Origin: Flavobacteriales bacterium | GTDB taxonomy: Bacteria; Bacteroidota; Bacteroidia; Flavobacteriales; Flavobacteriaceae | DNA length: 64,000 nt | NCBI GenBank assembly: GCA_026993355.1 | Contig: JALWTX010000002.1 | Coordinates: 1-64,000, forward strand | Direction: 5' to 3' | Part shown: positions 8,966 through 16,500 of the stretch, piece after piece | How positions within the stretch are numbered: position 1 is the first letter of the stretch | Layout: every line of letters starts with the position of its first letter | Made by a program: the position numbers and the translations under genes | The notes under the pieces: model-generated | Told to the model about the DNA's origin: nothing | Databases searched by the model: none | Seen by the model: only the letters and a program-made list of their open reading frames with translations

Positions 8966-8979
8966 TCACAAATAGATAA

Positions 8980-9579
8980 GTGAAGTTGAAAATAAAAACT
9001 TTCTACATAAAAAATATGTTATGTCACTGTTGTAGCAAATTGTTAAAACAGGTATTTGAAAATAGAGACATAAGGGTTTTGGCAATTAAACCCGGTTTTG
9101 TAGAGTTGGAATATGATGAAACACAGATAAGTGTCGATGAAATAAATTTATTAATTCAGGCACAAGGCATGGAAGTCATTAAGTCAAAAGAGGAAAAAAT
9201 TGTTGAAAAAATAAAACGGAGTGTTATTGAACTTATACATGAATCTAATAATATAAATTCAATTTTACGTAAGTCTGATTATTTAGTTGAGAAACTTGCT
9301 ATGAGTTACCAGCAAATGAGTAAAATATTTTCAAAATATGAACAAATAACACTTGAACGTTACATTATCCTTCATAAAATTGAAAGAATAAAAGAGTTGA
9401 TTGATACAGATGAATTTACACTTAGTGAAATTGCTTATATGATGGATTATAGCAGCGTACAGTATTTATCAAATCAGTTTAAAAAAGAAACCGGAATGAC
9501 GGTTAGTGAGTATAAAAAAAAACGGATTAAAAATAAAATAGCCTTAGATGAGTTAACAAAAAAAAAAATAAGTTTATGA
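8980..9579 (+). CDS. AraC-family regulator with N-terminal HMA-like domain
   Basis: A 199-residue protein with a GTG start. Residues 1-68 look like a ferredoxin-fold HMA domain with the metal-site variant N-M-L-C-H-C-C (Cys15 and Cys18 in CxxC spacing). Residues about 95-185 form the double helix-turn-helix of AraC/XylS regulators (KLAMSYQQMSKIF, then LSEIAYMMDYSSVQYLSNQFKKETGMTVSEYKK). This HMA-AraC layout recurs in Bacteroidota. Whether the domain binds metal or another ligand is unknown. Its stop codon overlaps the start of the PqqD-like gene by 4 nt, so the two are translated together and it probably controls the cluster, perhaps through the two upstream inverted repeats. Confidence 0.8.
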   Translation: MKLKIKTFYIKNMLCHCCSKLLKQVFENRDIRVLAIKPGFVELEYDETQISVDEINLLIQAQGMEVIKSKEEKIVEKIKRSVIELIHESNNINSILRKSDYLVEKLAMSYQQMSKIFSKYEQITLERYIILHKIERIKELIDTDEFTLSEIAYMMDYSSVQYLSNQFKKETGMTVSEYKKKRIKNKIALDELTKKKISL

Positions 9580-9821
9580 AATTGAAAAGTAATATTGCTA
9601 TTTCTGAAAACGGGTTTATGTTTGATCCCTATACAGGTGATTCATACAATCTAAATAGCACTGGTGTAGAAATTATCAAACATTTGAAAGCCGGGAAAAC
9701 AAATGAAGAGATATTGGCTGAATTGAAACGAAAATATGATGCCGATGATTTGATTTTAGAACAAAATCTTTATGACTTTATAACCATGCTTTCGCATTAT
9801 GAGTTACTGGATAATGAATAA
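9576..9821 (+). CDS. PqqD-family small protein (RRE-like peptide-binding fold)
   Basis: An 81-residue protein that fits the PqqD/RRE family: N-terminal strands with FMFDPYTGDSYNLNSTGVEIIKHL, then a helical part GKTNEEILAELKRKYD...NLYDFITMLSHYELL. In known systems such proteins bind a substrate peptide and present it to a maturation enzyme. Here the gene is fused in an operon with an ATP-grasp ligase and a LysA-like decarboxylase, and no radical-SAM enzyme or obvious precursor peptide is nearby. The substrate is therefore unknown. The ATG overlaps the AraC stop region. Confidence 0.75.
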   Translation: MKLKSNIAISENGFMFDPYTGDSYNLNSTGVEIIKHLKAGKTNEEILAELKRKYDADDLILEQNLYDFITMLSHYELLDNE

Positions 9822-9836
9822 TTTAAAAATTTAGTT

Positions 9837-10883
9837 GTGAACAAAGAACGTTTAAAAATAGCTGTTACGGGGCTTAATAATACAGATAATCCGGGTCCGG
9901 GAATTCCTGTAATTAGAGGCTTGCGTGAATCTGATAAAATTGATCCACGTATAATTGGCTTGGCCTATGAGAATCTGGAACCCGGAATTTATATGAAAAA
10001 TTTAGTAGATAAAACCTACCAAATTCCTTATCCTAAAATAGGTTCGGATATTTTTTTAGAGCGGATTGAATATATTAATGACAATGAAAAATTAGATGTA
10101 ATTATACCTAATTTAGATGCCGAATTATATACTTTTATTAAAGCCGAAAAGAAATTATCCACTTTAGGAATTCACACTTTTTTACCGACGTTAGAGCAAT
10201 TTGAAGAGAGGAGTAAAAGTAATTTGTATGAATTTGGACAGAAATATGGTGTTAAAGTCCCGTTTAGCAAATCAATTACCTCTTTTTTAGATATTAAGAA
10301 TTTGGTATATGCTTTTGATTTTCCGGTTTTAGTAAAAGGTAAATTTTATGATGCTTACCTTGCTTATAATTTAGATCAAGTTGCCGGCTACTATAATAAG
10401 TTATCATCTAAATGGGGATTGCCGGTTATTGTTCAGGAATTCATAAGAGGTACTGAAGTTAATGTTGTAGCATTAGGAGATGGAAAGGGGAATACAATTG
10501 CTGCTGTACCTATGCGTAAACAGTATATTACCGATAAGGGAAAAGCTTGGGGTGGCATAACAATTCAAGATGAAAATTTACTTAAAATAACTCGTGATTT
10601 GATTCGTAAAACCAAATGGCGTGGTGCTATGGAATTAGAAATAATAAAAACTTCCGCTGGCCAATATTATTTAATTGAAATTAATCCACGAATACCTGCT
10701 TGGGTCTATTTGGCAGTAGCTGCCGGACAAAATATTCCTGAAGCTTTAGTGTTATTGGCTTTAGGGAGAAAGATAGAACCTTTTAAATCATATGAGGTTG
10801 GAAAAATGTTTATAAGATATTCTTATGATATGATTGGTGATATTTCCCAATTTGAACAATTGTCAATGAATGGAGAACTCTAA
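9837..10883 (+). CDS. ATP-grasp carboxylate-amine ligase
   Basis: A 348-residue protein with a GTG start. The N-terminal Rossmann-like part carries the motif T-G-L-N-N-T-D-N-P-G-P-G-I-P-V-I-R-G-L-R-E. The ATP-grasp fold follows, with FPVLVKGKFYDAYLA (nucleotide-binding lysine), IVQEFIRGTEVNVVALGDGKG and the metal-binding end AMELEI...YYLIEINPRIPAW (E and N ligands). It most resembles carbamoyl-phosphate-synthetase-like or PylC-like ligases that join a carboxylate to an amine. The gene lies 15 nt after the PqqD-like gene and overlaps the decarboxylase gene by 14 nt. Substrates are unknown; I infer an amino-acid or peptide ligase. Confidence 0.82.
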   Translation: MNKERLKIAVTGLNNTDNPGPGIPVIRGLRESDKIDPRIIGLAYENLEPGIYMKNLVDKTYQIPYPKIGSDIFLERIEYINDNEKLDVIIPNLDAELYTFIKAEKKLSTLGIHTFLPTLEQFEERSKSNLYEFGQKYGVKVPFSKSITSFLDIKNLVYAFDFPVLVKGKFYDAYLAYNLDQVAGYYNKLSSKWGLPVIVQEFIRGTEVNVVALGDGKGNTIAAVPMRKQYITDKGKAWGGITIQDENLLKITRDLIRKTKWRGAMELEIIKTSAGQYYLIEINPRIPAWVYLAVAAGQNIPEALVLLALGRKIEPFKSYEVGKMFIRYSYDMIGDISQFEQLSMNGEL

Positions 10884-12264
10884 AAAAATAAAAAAAATGA
10901 AAAAATTAAAATACGAAAAGCCAATAATAAATAAAATAAAAGCCGGTGTGCCTGATAAGTATGGTATGCAACCAAAAATTGTTGTAAAAAGTGAAATTGA
11001 TGGTATTCCGGTTAAAGAAATAGTTGAAAAATATGGTTCGCCTGTTTTTGTAATTTCAGAGAAAACACTTAGAGATACTTTCCAGCAAGCCAACAGAGCT
11101 TTTCAGAGCAGATATCCAAAGGTGCAATTTGCTTGGTCATATAAAACCAATTATTTAGATGCCGTTTGTCGTTTATATCACGAGGAAGGTTCATGGGCAG
11201 AAGTGGTCTCCGGATTTGAATATGACAAAGCTTTATCTAATGGTGTTCCGGGCAATAAAATTATTTTTAATGGTCCTGACAAAACAGATGAGGATCTAAA
11301 AAAAGCCATTGAAAATGGATCTTTTATTCATATCGATCATTTTGATGAATTGTATAGTTTGATTCGAATAAGTCAAAATAGTAAAGAAAAAGCAAAAGTT
11401 GCTATCCGGGTGAATATGGACACCGGAATTTATCCGAAATGGGACAGGTTTGGCTTTAATTATGAAAATGGCGAGGCATGGAAAGCTATAAACCGAATAA
11501 TGTTAGCTGAAAATTTAGAGTTAGTAGGCTTACATACACATATAGGCACTTATATGATGACTGCTACTGCTTATGCCGTTGCGGCCAGCAAATTGGCTGA
11601 GTTAGCAGTGCGAACAAACAAAAAATTTAAGCATACCATAAAATATATCGATATGGGTGGTGGTTTTGCTTCCAAAAACACTTTGAAAGGTGCTTATTTA
11701 CCCGGTAAAGATACTTGTCCTACTTTTGACGATTATGCAGAAGCTATTACCTCAGCTATAATTAACTCCGAAATTGCCCCTGATCAATTGCCCACTTTAT
11801 TTTTAGAAACGGGGCGGGCATTAATAGATGATGCCGGTTATTTAATTGGTTCGGTTTTGGCAAATAAACGATTGTCCAATGCGCGACGTGCAAAAATATT
11901 AGACATAGGTGTAAATATTTTGTTTACCAGTTTTTGGTATGAGCATGAAGTTTATCCGGCAGAAGAGACTTCTCAACAAACAGAAGATACAACTTTGTAT
12001 GGGCCATTATGTATGAATATTGATATTATTAGAGAGAGTATTCAATTTCCGGCCTTAAAGAAAGGGGATTTGGTGGTCATACCTCGCATAGGTGCCTATA
12101 ATATGACACAATGGATGCAATTTATTACTTACCGGCCCAATGTGGTGTTAATTGATCAAAATAAAAAAATGCACTTAATCAGGAAGCAGGAAAATTTAAA
12201 GGTTTTTAAAGAGCAAGAAGTTATTCCTGACTTTTTATTGAACAAAACACCATTAAAGGATTAA
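10870..12264 (+). CDS. LysA-like PLP-dependent decarboxylase (fold III), substrate unknown
   Basis: A 464-residue fold-type III PLP enzyme of the diaminopimelate/ornithine decarboxylase family. The PLP lysine is K92 in AWSYKTN. HTHIGTY, MGGGFASK, ETGRALIDDAGYL, GPLCMNID and IGAYNMTQW follow in family order. The partner-subunit cysteine of GPxCExxD is kept (LC), but the following acidic residue that contacts diaminopimelate is Met, and HVGS is changed to HIGT. I therefore expect a substrate other than meso-diaminopimelate. The first 45 residues are a lysine-rich extension. An ATG at 10897 is an alternative start. It overlaps the ATP-grasp gene and acts in the same unknown pathway. Confidence 0.82.
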   Translation: MENSKKIKKMKKLKYEKPIINKIKAGVPDKYGMQPKIVVKSEIDGIPVKEIVEKYGSPVFVISEKTLRDTFQQANRAFQSRYPKVQFAWSYKTNYLDAVCRLYHEEGSWAEVVSGFEYDKALSNGVPGNKIIFNGPDKTDEDLKKAIENGSFIHIDHFDELYSLIRISQNSKEKAKVAIRVNMDTGIYPKWDRFGFNYENGEAWKAINRIMLAENLELVGLHTHIGTYMMTATAYAVAASKLAELAVRTNKKFKHTIKYIDMGGGFASKNTLKGAYLPGKDTCPTFDDYAEAITSAIINSEIAPDQLPTLFLETGRALIDDAGYLIGSVLANKRLSNARRAKILDIGVNILFTSFWYEHEVYPAEETSQQTEDTTLYGPLCMNIDIIRESIQFPALKKGDLVVIPRIGAYNMTQWMQFITYRPNVVLIDQNKKMHLIRKQENLKVFKEQEVIPDFLLNKTPLKD

Positions 12265-12296
12265 TATAGCAAAGTCTATTAAATTACTTATTTTTA

Positions 12297-12319
12297 ATGC
12301 CCGGACTTGTGCCGGGCAT
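12297..12319 (+). other. GC-rich hairpin between the decarboxylase and UT-M23 genes
   Basis: An 8-bp stem ATGCCCGG/CCGGGCAT with a 7-nt loop in otherwise A+T-rich DNA. No T run follows, so it is not a classical terminator; it may modulate read-through or mRNA stability. An ATG at 12297 lies inside the stem, which is one reason to prefer the ATG at 12339 for the next gene. Confidence 0.55.
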
Positions 12320-12338
12320 CAAAATAAATTGCCTATAT

Positions 12339-14525
12339 ATGAGTTATCAAATAAAATCTCAACTTAAATCGTTTCTTTCGGCTATTTTTAAAAGTTATGC
12401 ACAAGTATTTTTTTCAAATAATATACTTTTTGGCGGACTTCTACTATTAGTAAGCTTCTTTGATTTTTATGCAGGTTTATATGGTCTTGTAGCCGTCATC
12501 TTGACTAATATAACTGCTCTTTTAATGGGGTATAATGAACTTAAAATTAACAGTGGTAGTTATGCCTACAATAGCCTATTGGTTGGCTTAGGGATAGGTT
12601 TAAATTTTGTTCCCGGATGGCCTTCTTTTCTTATAGTTGTTTTTGCTGCCATTTTAACTTTGATTTTTACCGTTGTTTTGGATGGTTTTTTAGGCAAATA
12701 TGCTTTACCTTTTTTAAGTTTACCTTTTTTGTGGGTAATTTGGATTGTTATCTTATCAAGTCGAGCATTGTCAGCATTAGGCTTAAGTCAACGCGATATT
12801 TATACCTTAAACAAGATTTATGATTTAGGTGGACAATATTTAATTAACATATATCAATGGTTTCAAAATATAGATCTTCCGGTATTTTTAAAAACTTATT
12901 TTTTATCCTTAGGTGCCATCTTTTTTCAGTATAATATATTGGCCGGTATTTTAATAGCATTGGGGCTATTATACCATTCCAGAATAACATTTTTACTATC
13001 TATGTTAGGATTTTCTGTTGCTTTCTTTTTTTACAAGTTCTTAGAGGTAGATATAACTCAATATGCTTATTCTTCTATAGGCTTTAATTACATTTTAACG
13101 GCAATTGCCATCGGGGGGTATTTCTTAATTCCAAATAAATTTAGTTTTTTATGGGTTATAATTTTGTTACCTATTGTAGTTTTAATTAGTATTAGTTCAA
13201 CTCAAATTTTGATGTATTTTCAATTACCGGTTTATTCTTTACCTTTTAACTTAGTTGTCTTGTCATTTTTGTATTTTATTAAATTAAGAGCCAAGCAAAG
13301 TGTTTTATTACAAGAAGTTGTTGTACAACTTAATAGTCCTGAGAAAAATCTTTATTATTATATACAAGCAAAACTCAGGTTTAAATGGTTAAGTTATTTT
13401 CCTATCTATTTACCTTTTTTGGGTAAATGGACTGTTTCGCAAGCCGAAAACGGTGCATATACACATCAAGGTGACTGGCAATATGCATGGGATTTTATTA
13501 TGTGCGATCAAAATCAATTGCAATACCAAGGGCAAGGCAATTATGTTCAGGATTATTATTGTTACGGTAAACCCGTTGTAGCTCCATCTGATGGTATAGT
13601 TGTTGAAGTAATAGATAATGTAGAAGATAATACTGTTGGTGATGCTAATTTATTGCAAAATTGGGGAAATTCTATTGTTATCAAACATTTAGAATATTTA
13701 TATTCACAGGTTAGTCATTTAAAAAAAGGAAGTATAAAGGTCCAAAAAGGTGATATAGTAAAAAAAGGGGATACGTTGGCGCTATGTGGTAATTCAGGTC
13801 GATCGCCTTATCCGCATTTACATTTTCAATTGCAGGCAACTCCTTTTGTTGGTTCACCTACTATTAGTTATCCAATCAGTCATTATATAAAACATACAAA
13901 AATACCGGAAACTCCCTTTGAATTACATTCATATGACAAGCCAAAGTTGGACGAAACGGTCTCTAATATGCAAACAACCTCTTTATTAACACAAGCCTTT
14001 AAATTTATTCCGGGACAAAAAATCAGATATGCTTATAAGGGGGAAATAAATGAGTGGCATATCCATACCAATTATTTAAATCAAACTTATATACATTGTA
14101 AAGTTACCAATTCGTACGCTTATTTATTTAATGACGGTCAAGTTTTTTATTTTTTAAGTTTTTATGGCAATAAGAAATCTGCTTTATATCATTTTTACTT
14201 GGCTTTATATCAAGTCCCTTTAGGATATTACAAACAATTGGCGCTTGAAGATGCTTTTGCACCTAATCTTATTTTTAATAAAAAACAAATGTTTATACAT
14301 GACCTTCTGGCGCCATTTTATACTATTCACAATGCAAGTTTTAATTTTAAATTCATTGGTATTGATGATAACTTGGTTCCGGGAAAAATATCGATGCAGT
14401 CTATAATTAAATTATATACCTTGGGTAAAATAATAAGTGCAAAAACTTATCATATTACCGTGACAAAAAATGGAATTGAAAAGATAACAGGTCCATCTTT
14501 TGACTGGCAAATAATCAAATCTTAA
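12339..14525 (+). CDS. Urea-transporter-like membrane domain fused to M23 peptidase domain
   Basis: A 728-residue protein. Residues about 15-310 are strongly hydrophobic, with about ten membrane segments, and resemble the urea transporter family (Y-A-Q-V-F-F-S-N-N-I-L-F-G-G-L, then N-S-L-L-V-G-L-G-I-G-L). Residues about 370-510 form an M23/LytM-like metallopeptidase domain: H376 and D385 in HQGDWQYAWDF, APSDGIVVEV, WGNSIVIKH, KKGDTLALCGNSG and H493-L-H495. A C-terminal domain of about 200 residues is unassigned. The spacing H-x8-D differs from the HxxxD of classical M23, so hydrolytic activity is uncertain. I chose the ATG at 12339 because the earlier ATG lies in a hairpin. It probably acts at the inner membrane with the second half in the periplasm. 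Confidence 0.75.
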   Translation: MSYQIKSQLKSFLSAIFKSYAQVFFSNNILFGGLLLLVSFFDFYAGLYGLVAVILTNITALLMGYNELKINSGSYAYNSLLVGLGIGLNFVPGWPSFLIVVFAAILTLIFTVVLDGFLGKYALPFLSLPFLWVIWIVILSSRALSALGLSQRDIYTLNKIYDLGGQYLINIYQWFQNIDLPVFLKTYFLSLGAIFFQYNILAGILIALGLLYHSRITFLLSMLGFSVAFFFYKFLEVDITQYAYSSIGFNYILTAIAIGGYFLIPNKFSFLWVIILLPIVVLISISSTQILMYFQLPVYSLPFNLVVLSFLYFIKLRAKQSVLLQEVVVQLNSPEKNLYYYIQAKLRFKWLSYFPIYLPFLGKWTVSQAENGAYTHQGDWQYAWDFIMCDQNQLQYQGQGNYVQDYYCYGKPVVAPSDGIVVEVIDNVEDNTVGDANLLQNWGNSIVIKHLEYLYSQVSHLKKGSIKVQKGDIVKKGDTLALCGNSGRSPYPHLHFQLQATPFVGSPTISYPISHYIKHTKIPETPFELHSYDKPKLDETVSNMQTTSLLTQAFKFIPGQKIRYAYKGEINEWHIHTNYLNQTYIHCKVTNSYAYLFNDGQVFYFLSFYGNKKSALYHFYLALYQVPLGYYKQLALEDAFAPNLIFNKKQMFIHDLLAPFYTIHNASFNFKFIGIDDNLVPGKISMQSIIKLYTLGKIISAKTYHITVTKNGIEKITGPSFDWQIIKS

Positions 14526-14535
14526 CAAATATAAC

Positions 14536-15849
14536 ATGAAAAAAAACTTATTATATTGGATAATTTTAACCTTGGTTATTAGCTTTGGACGTCTTAATGC
14601 ACAAAAAAATACGACATTTAGTACGATTGAAATAGACAGGTTAACTTATGCTCAATATTTAAAGGCCGATTGGAAAAACCTGATAAAGACAGGTAATGAA
14701 GCAATAAAGCAACATATCAACTTTTATTATTTAAAAATTCGTTTGGGAATAGCATATTTTAATTTAAAAAGTTACAGGAAAGCAATAACTTATTTATATG
14801 ATGCTTATAGGGTTGACCCTGAAAATACCTTTGTGGCAAGCTATTTGTATAAAGCTTATTTATTAGGCGGACGTCCTTTTGATGCTTACAGATTAGCAAA
14901 AACATTTCCTAATTCACTCAGAAAAAAAATGTTATCCTCCCAAGATCATTTCATAAATGAAGCCGGAATTTCTTTTAAAGTCGATTTTTTGCCGGATTAT
15001 ACAGCTGATACAAAGGCGGATTTAATAGATCAATATGTTATTAAAAAGAATGTTTATTATGGGTTTGACTTACTAAATTACTACAAAGGAGGCAACTTGT
15101 TTTATTTAAATTCAGGTATTATTGATGCAAAAGTTAATCATTACTACATCGATAACAATGAACAACAAGTATCCCAAATGTTTATAATGCAATACGAAAT
15201 TTATTTAGCAAATTACAGTCAAATAACAAATGGGTTAAATTGGGCTTTAGCTTTTAATAATTTAGTGAGCACAATGACGAATAAGTTTTTTCAATCTATT
15301 AATTTTAGGCAATCAAGAGCCATTACAAATACAACTGTCAGTTTTGATTTTGTAGGTTTTACCGGTGTTAGAAAAGATATAAATAATTTTCGTGTTGGCA
15401 TTACTTCAACATTAGGTAATATAAATACAAATTGGCAATTGATGCCGGCTTTTGAGCTTGTTTACTATCCATTTGGTAATGCCAATTTATATTTATATAC
15501 CTCGTCTGCCTATAAAATGGAAGCAACGAATAAAGAAGTATTGACAGATTTGATTATAAAGTCAGGTTTGGGTTTAAGACTTGGTCCATTCTTCGTAGAA
15601 ACCAATTACACAGAAGGAAATATGTATCATTATATCGAAAACGATGCCTTAATTGTACACAATGATGATGAAAAAATGTCACAGCGGTATGAACTGTCAT
15701 TTGTTGCTTACCTTTTAAAAAGAAAGTTGAAATTATATCTGAAAGGACAGCAATATACTAAAACCAATTTTTTTTGGAGAAATACGCAACAAGAACAATT
15801 AAAATATAATAATAAAACAATAATAACAGGAATTTTATGGAAAATTTAA
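14536..15849 (+). CDS. Secreted TPR protein with outer-membrane barrel-like C-terminus
   Basis: A 437-residue protein with a signal peptide (about residues 1-22, ending LNAQ). Residues about 35-110 contain TPR-like helices (KAITYLYDAYRVDPENTFVASYLYKAYLLGG). From about residue 145 the sequence alternates aromatic and polar residues in short strands (YYGFDLLNYYKGGNLFYLNSG, NTNWQLMPAFELVYYPFG, GLRLGPFFVETNYTEGN), as in outer-membrane beta-barrels, and ends in a strand closing with W-K-I. It follows the UT-M23 gene by 10 nt and overlaps the next TPR gene by 13 nt, so it belongs to the same operon. Function unknown. Confidence 0.65.
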   Translation: MKKNLLYWIILTLVISFGRLNAQKNTTFSTIEIDRLTYAQYLKADWKNLIKTGNEAIKQHINFYYLKIRLGIAYFNLKSYRKAITYLYDAYRVDPENTFVASYLYKAYLLGGRPFDAYRLAKTFPNSLRKKMLSSQDHFINEAGISFKVDFLPDYTADTKADLIDQYVIKKNVYYGFDLLNYYKGGNLFYLNSGIIDAKVNHYYIDNNEQQVSQMFIMQYEIYLANYSQITNGLNWALAFNNLVSTMTNKFFQSINFRQSRAITNTTVSFDFVGFTGVRKDINNFRVGITSTLGNINTNWQLMPAFELVYYPFGNANLYLYTSSAYKMEATNKEVLTDLIIKSGLGLRLGPFFVETNYTEGNMYHYIENDALIVHNDDEKMSQRYELSFVAYLLKRKLKLYLKGQQYTKTNFFWRNTQQEQLKYNNKTIITGILWKI

Positions 15850-16460
15850 ATTTATCGAAAACGACTCTTTTATGGCTTTTATTGAGTTTAGTAAGCCTTG
15901 GAAATGCGCAAGAAAGTAAATTGCTTTCGGCTTTTAAAAAAAGTTACATATTAGAAAAAAAAGGAAAATTTAAAAAAGCTGCCGATGTGCTTAAACAAGT
16001 TTATGACCCACAATCTTACGAAATAAATTTACGGTTGGGTTGGTTAAATTATGAAGCGGGTCTTTTTACCGAGTCAGCTTCACATTATCAGCGTGCTTTG
16101 AATTTATTGCCATATTCTGAAGAAGCAAAATTTGGCTTAATTTATCCAAAATCAGCCATGGGTAAATGGGATGAAGTAATCGAAATTTATAAAAAAATAT
16201 TAGAAGTTCATCCGCAAAATACGCTTGCTAATTATCGTTTAGGTTTAATATTTTATGGAAGAAAAAACTATGAAAAAGCCTTAAAATATTTTCAGAAATT
16301 AGTTGATTTGTATCCTTTTGGACATGACGGGCTTATTATGTTAGCTTGGACCAACTTTCAATTGGGGAAATATAGAGAAGCCAAAATTCTTTTTCAAAAA
16401 GCATTATTATATAATCCGGACGATTCTTCTGCTAAAGATGGGTTGAGCAGAATTAAATAA
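15837..16460 (+). CDS. Secreted tetratricopeptide-repeat protein
   Basis: A 207-residue protein with a signal peptide (about 1-24, ending GNAQ) and at least four TPR units between residues about 30 and 205 (for example LRLGWLNYEAGLFTESASHYQRAL, ANYRLGLIFYGRKNYEKALKYFQKL and LAWTNFQLGKYREAKILFQKAL). TPRs mediate protein contacts, so it is probably a periplasmic adaptor for the preceding barrel protein. It is the last gene of the 8.98-16.46 kb cluster. The partner and function are inferred from context only. Confidence 0.75.
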   Translation: MENLNLSKTTLLWLLLSLVSLGNAQESKLLSAFKKSYILEKKGKFKKAADVLKQVYDPQSYEINLRLGWLNYEAGLFTESASHYQRALNLLPYSEEAKFGLIYPKSAMGKWDEVIEIYKKILEVHPQNTLANYRLGLIFYGRKNYEKALKYFQKLVDLYPFGHDGLIMLAWTNFQLGKYREAKILFQKALLYNPDDSSAKDGLSRIK

Positions 16461-16488
16461 TGGCAGTAGTTACAAAGTATATTTTCGC

Positions 16489-16496
16489 TATTTTTG
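16489..16496 (+). promoter_or_regulatory. mnmE -7 promoter box, leaderless arrangement
   Basis: TATTTTTG matches TAnnTTTG exactly and ends only 4 nt before the mnmE ATG. With the usual 4-7 nt distance to the transcription start, the mRNA would begin at or next to the start codon. Confidence 0.5.
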
Positions 16497-16500
16497 CGCT

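Noticed and set aside
8740-8979. Cobalamin riboswitch upstream of the B12-dependent nrdJ
   Set aside because: No B12-box-like sequence or multi-stem leader could be made out in this 240-nt region; only inverted repeats are visible.
12297-12338. ATG at 12297 as the start of the UT-M23 gene
   Set aside because: This ATG lies inside an 8-bp GC-rich hairpin, and the extra 14 residues (M-P-G-L-V-P-G-I-K...) are non-conserved in character. The ATG at 12339 begins the natural sequence.
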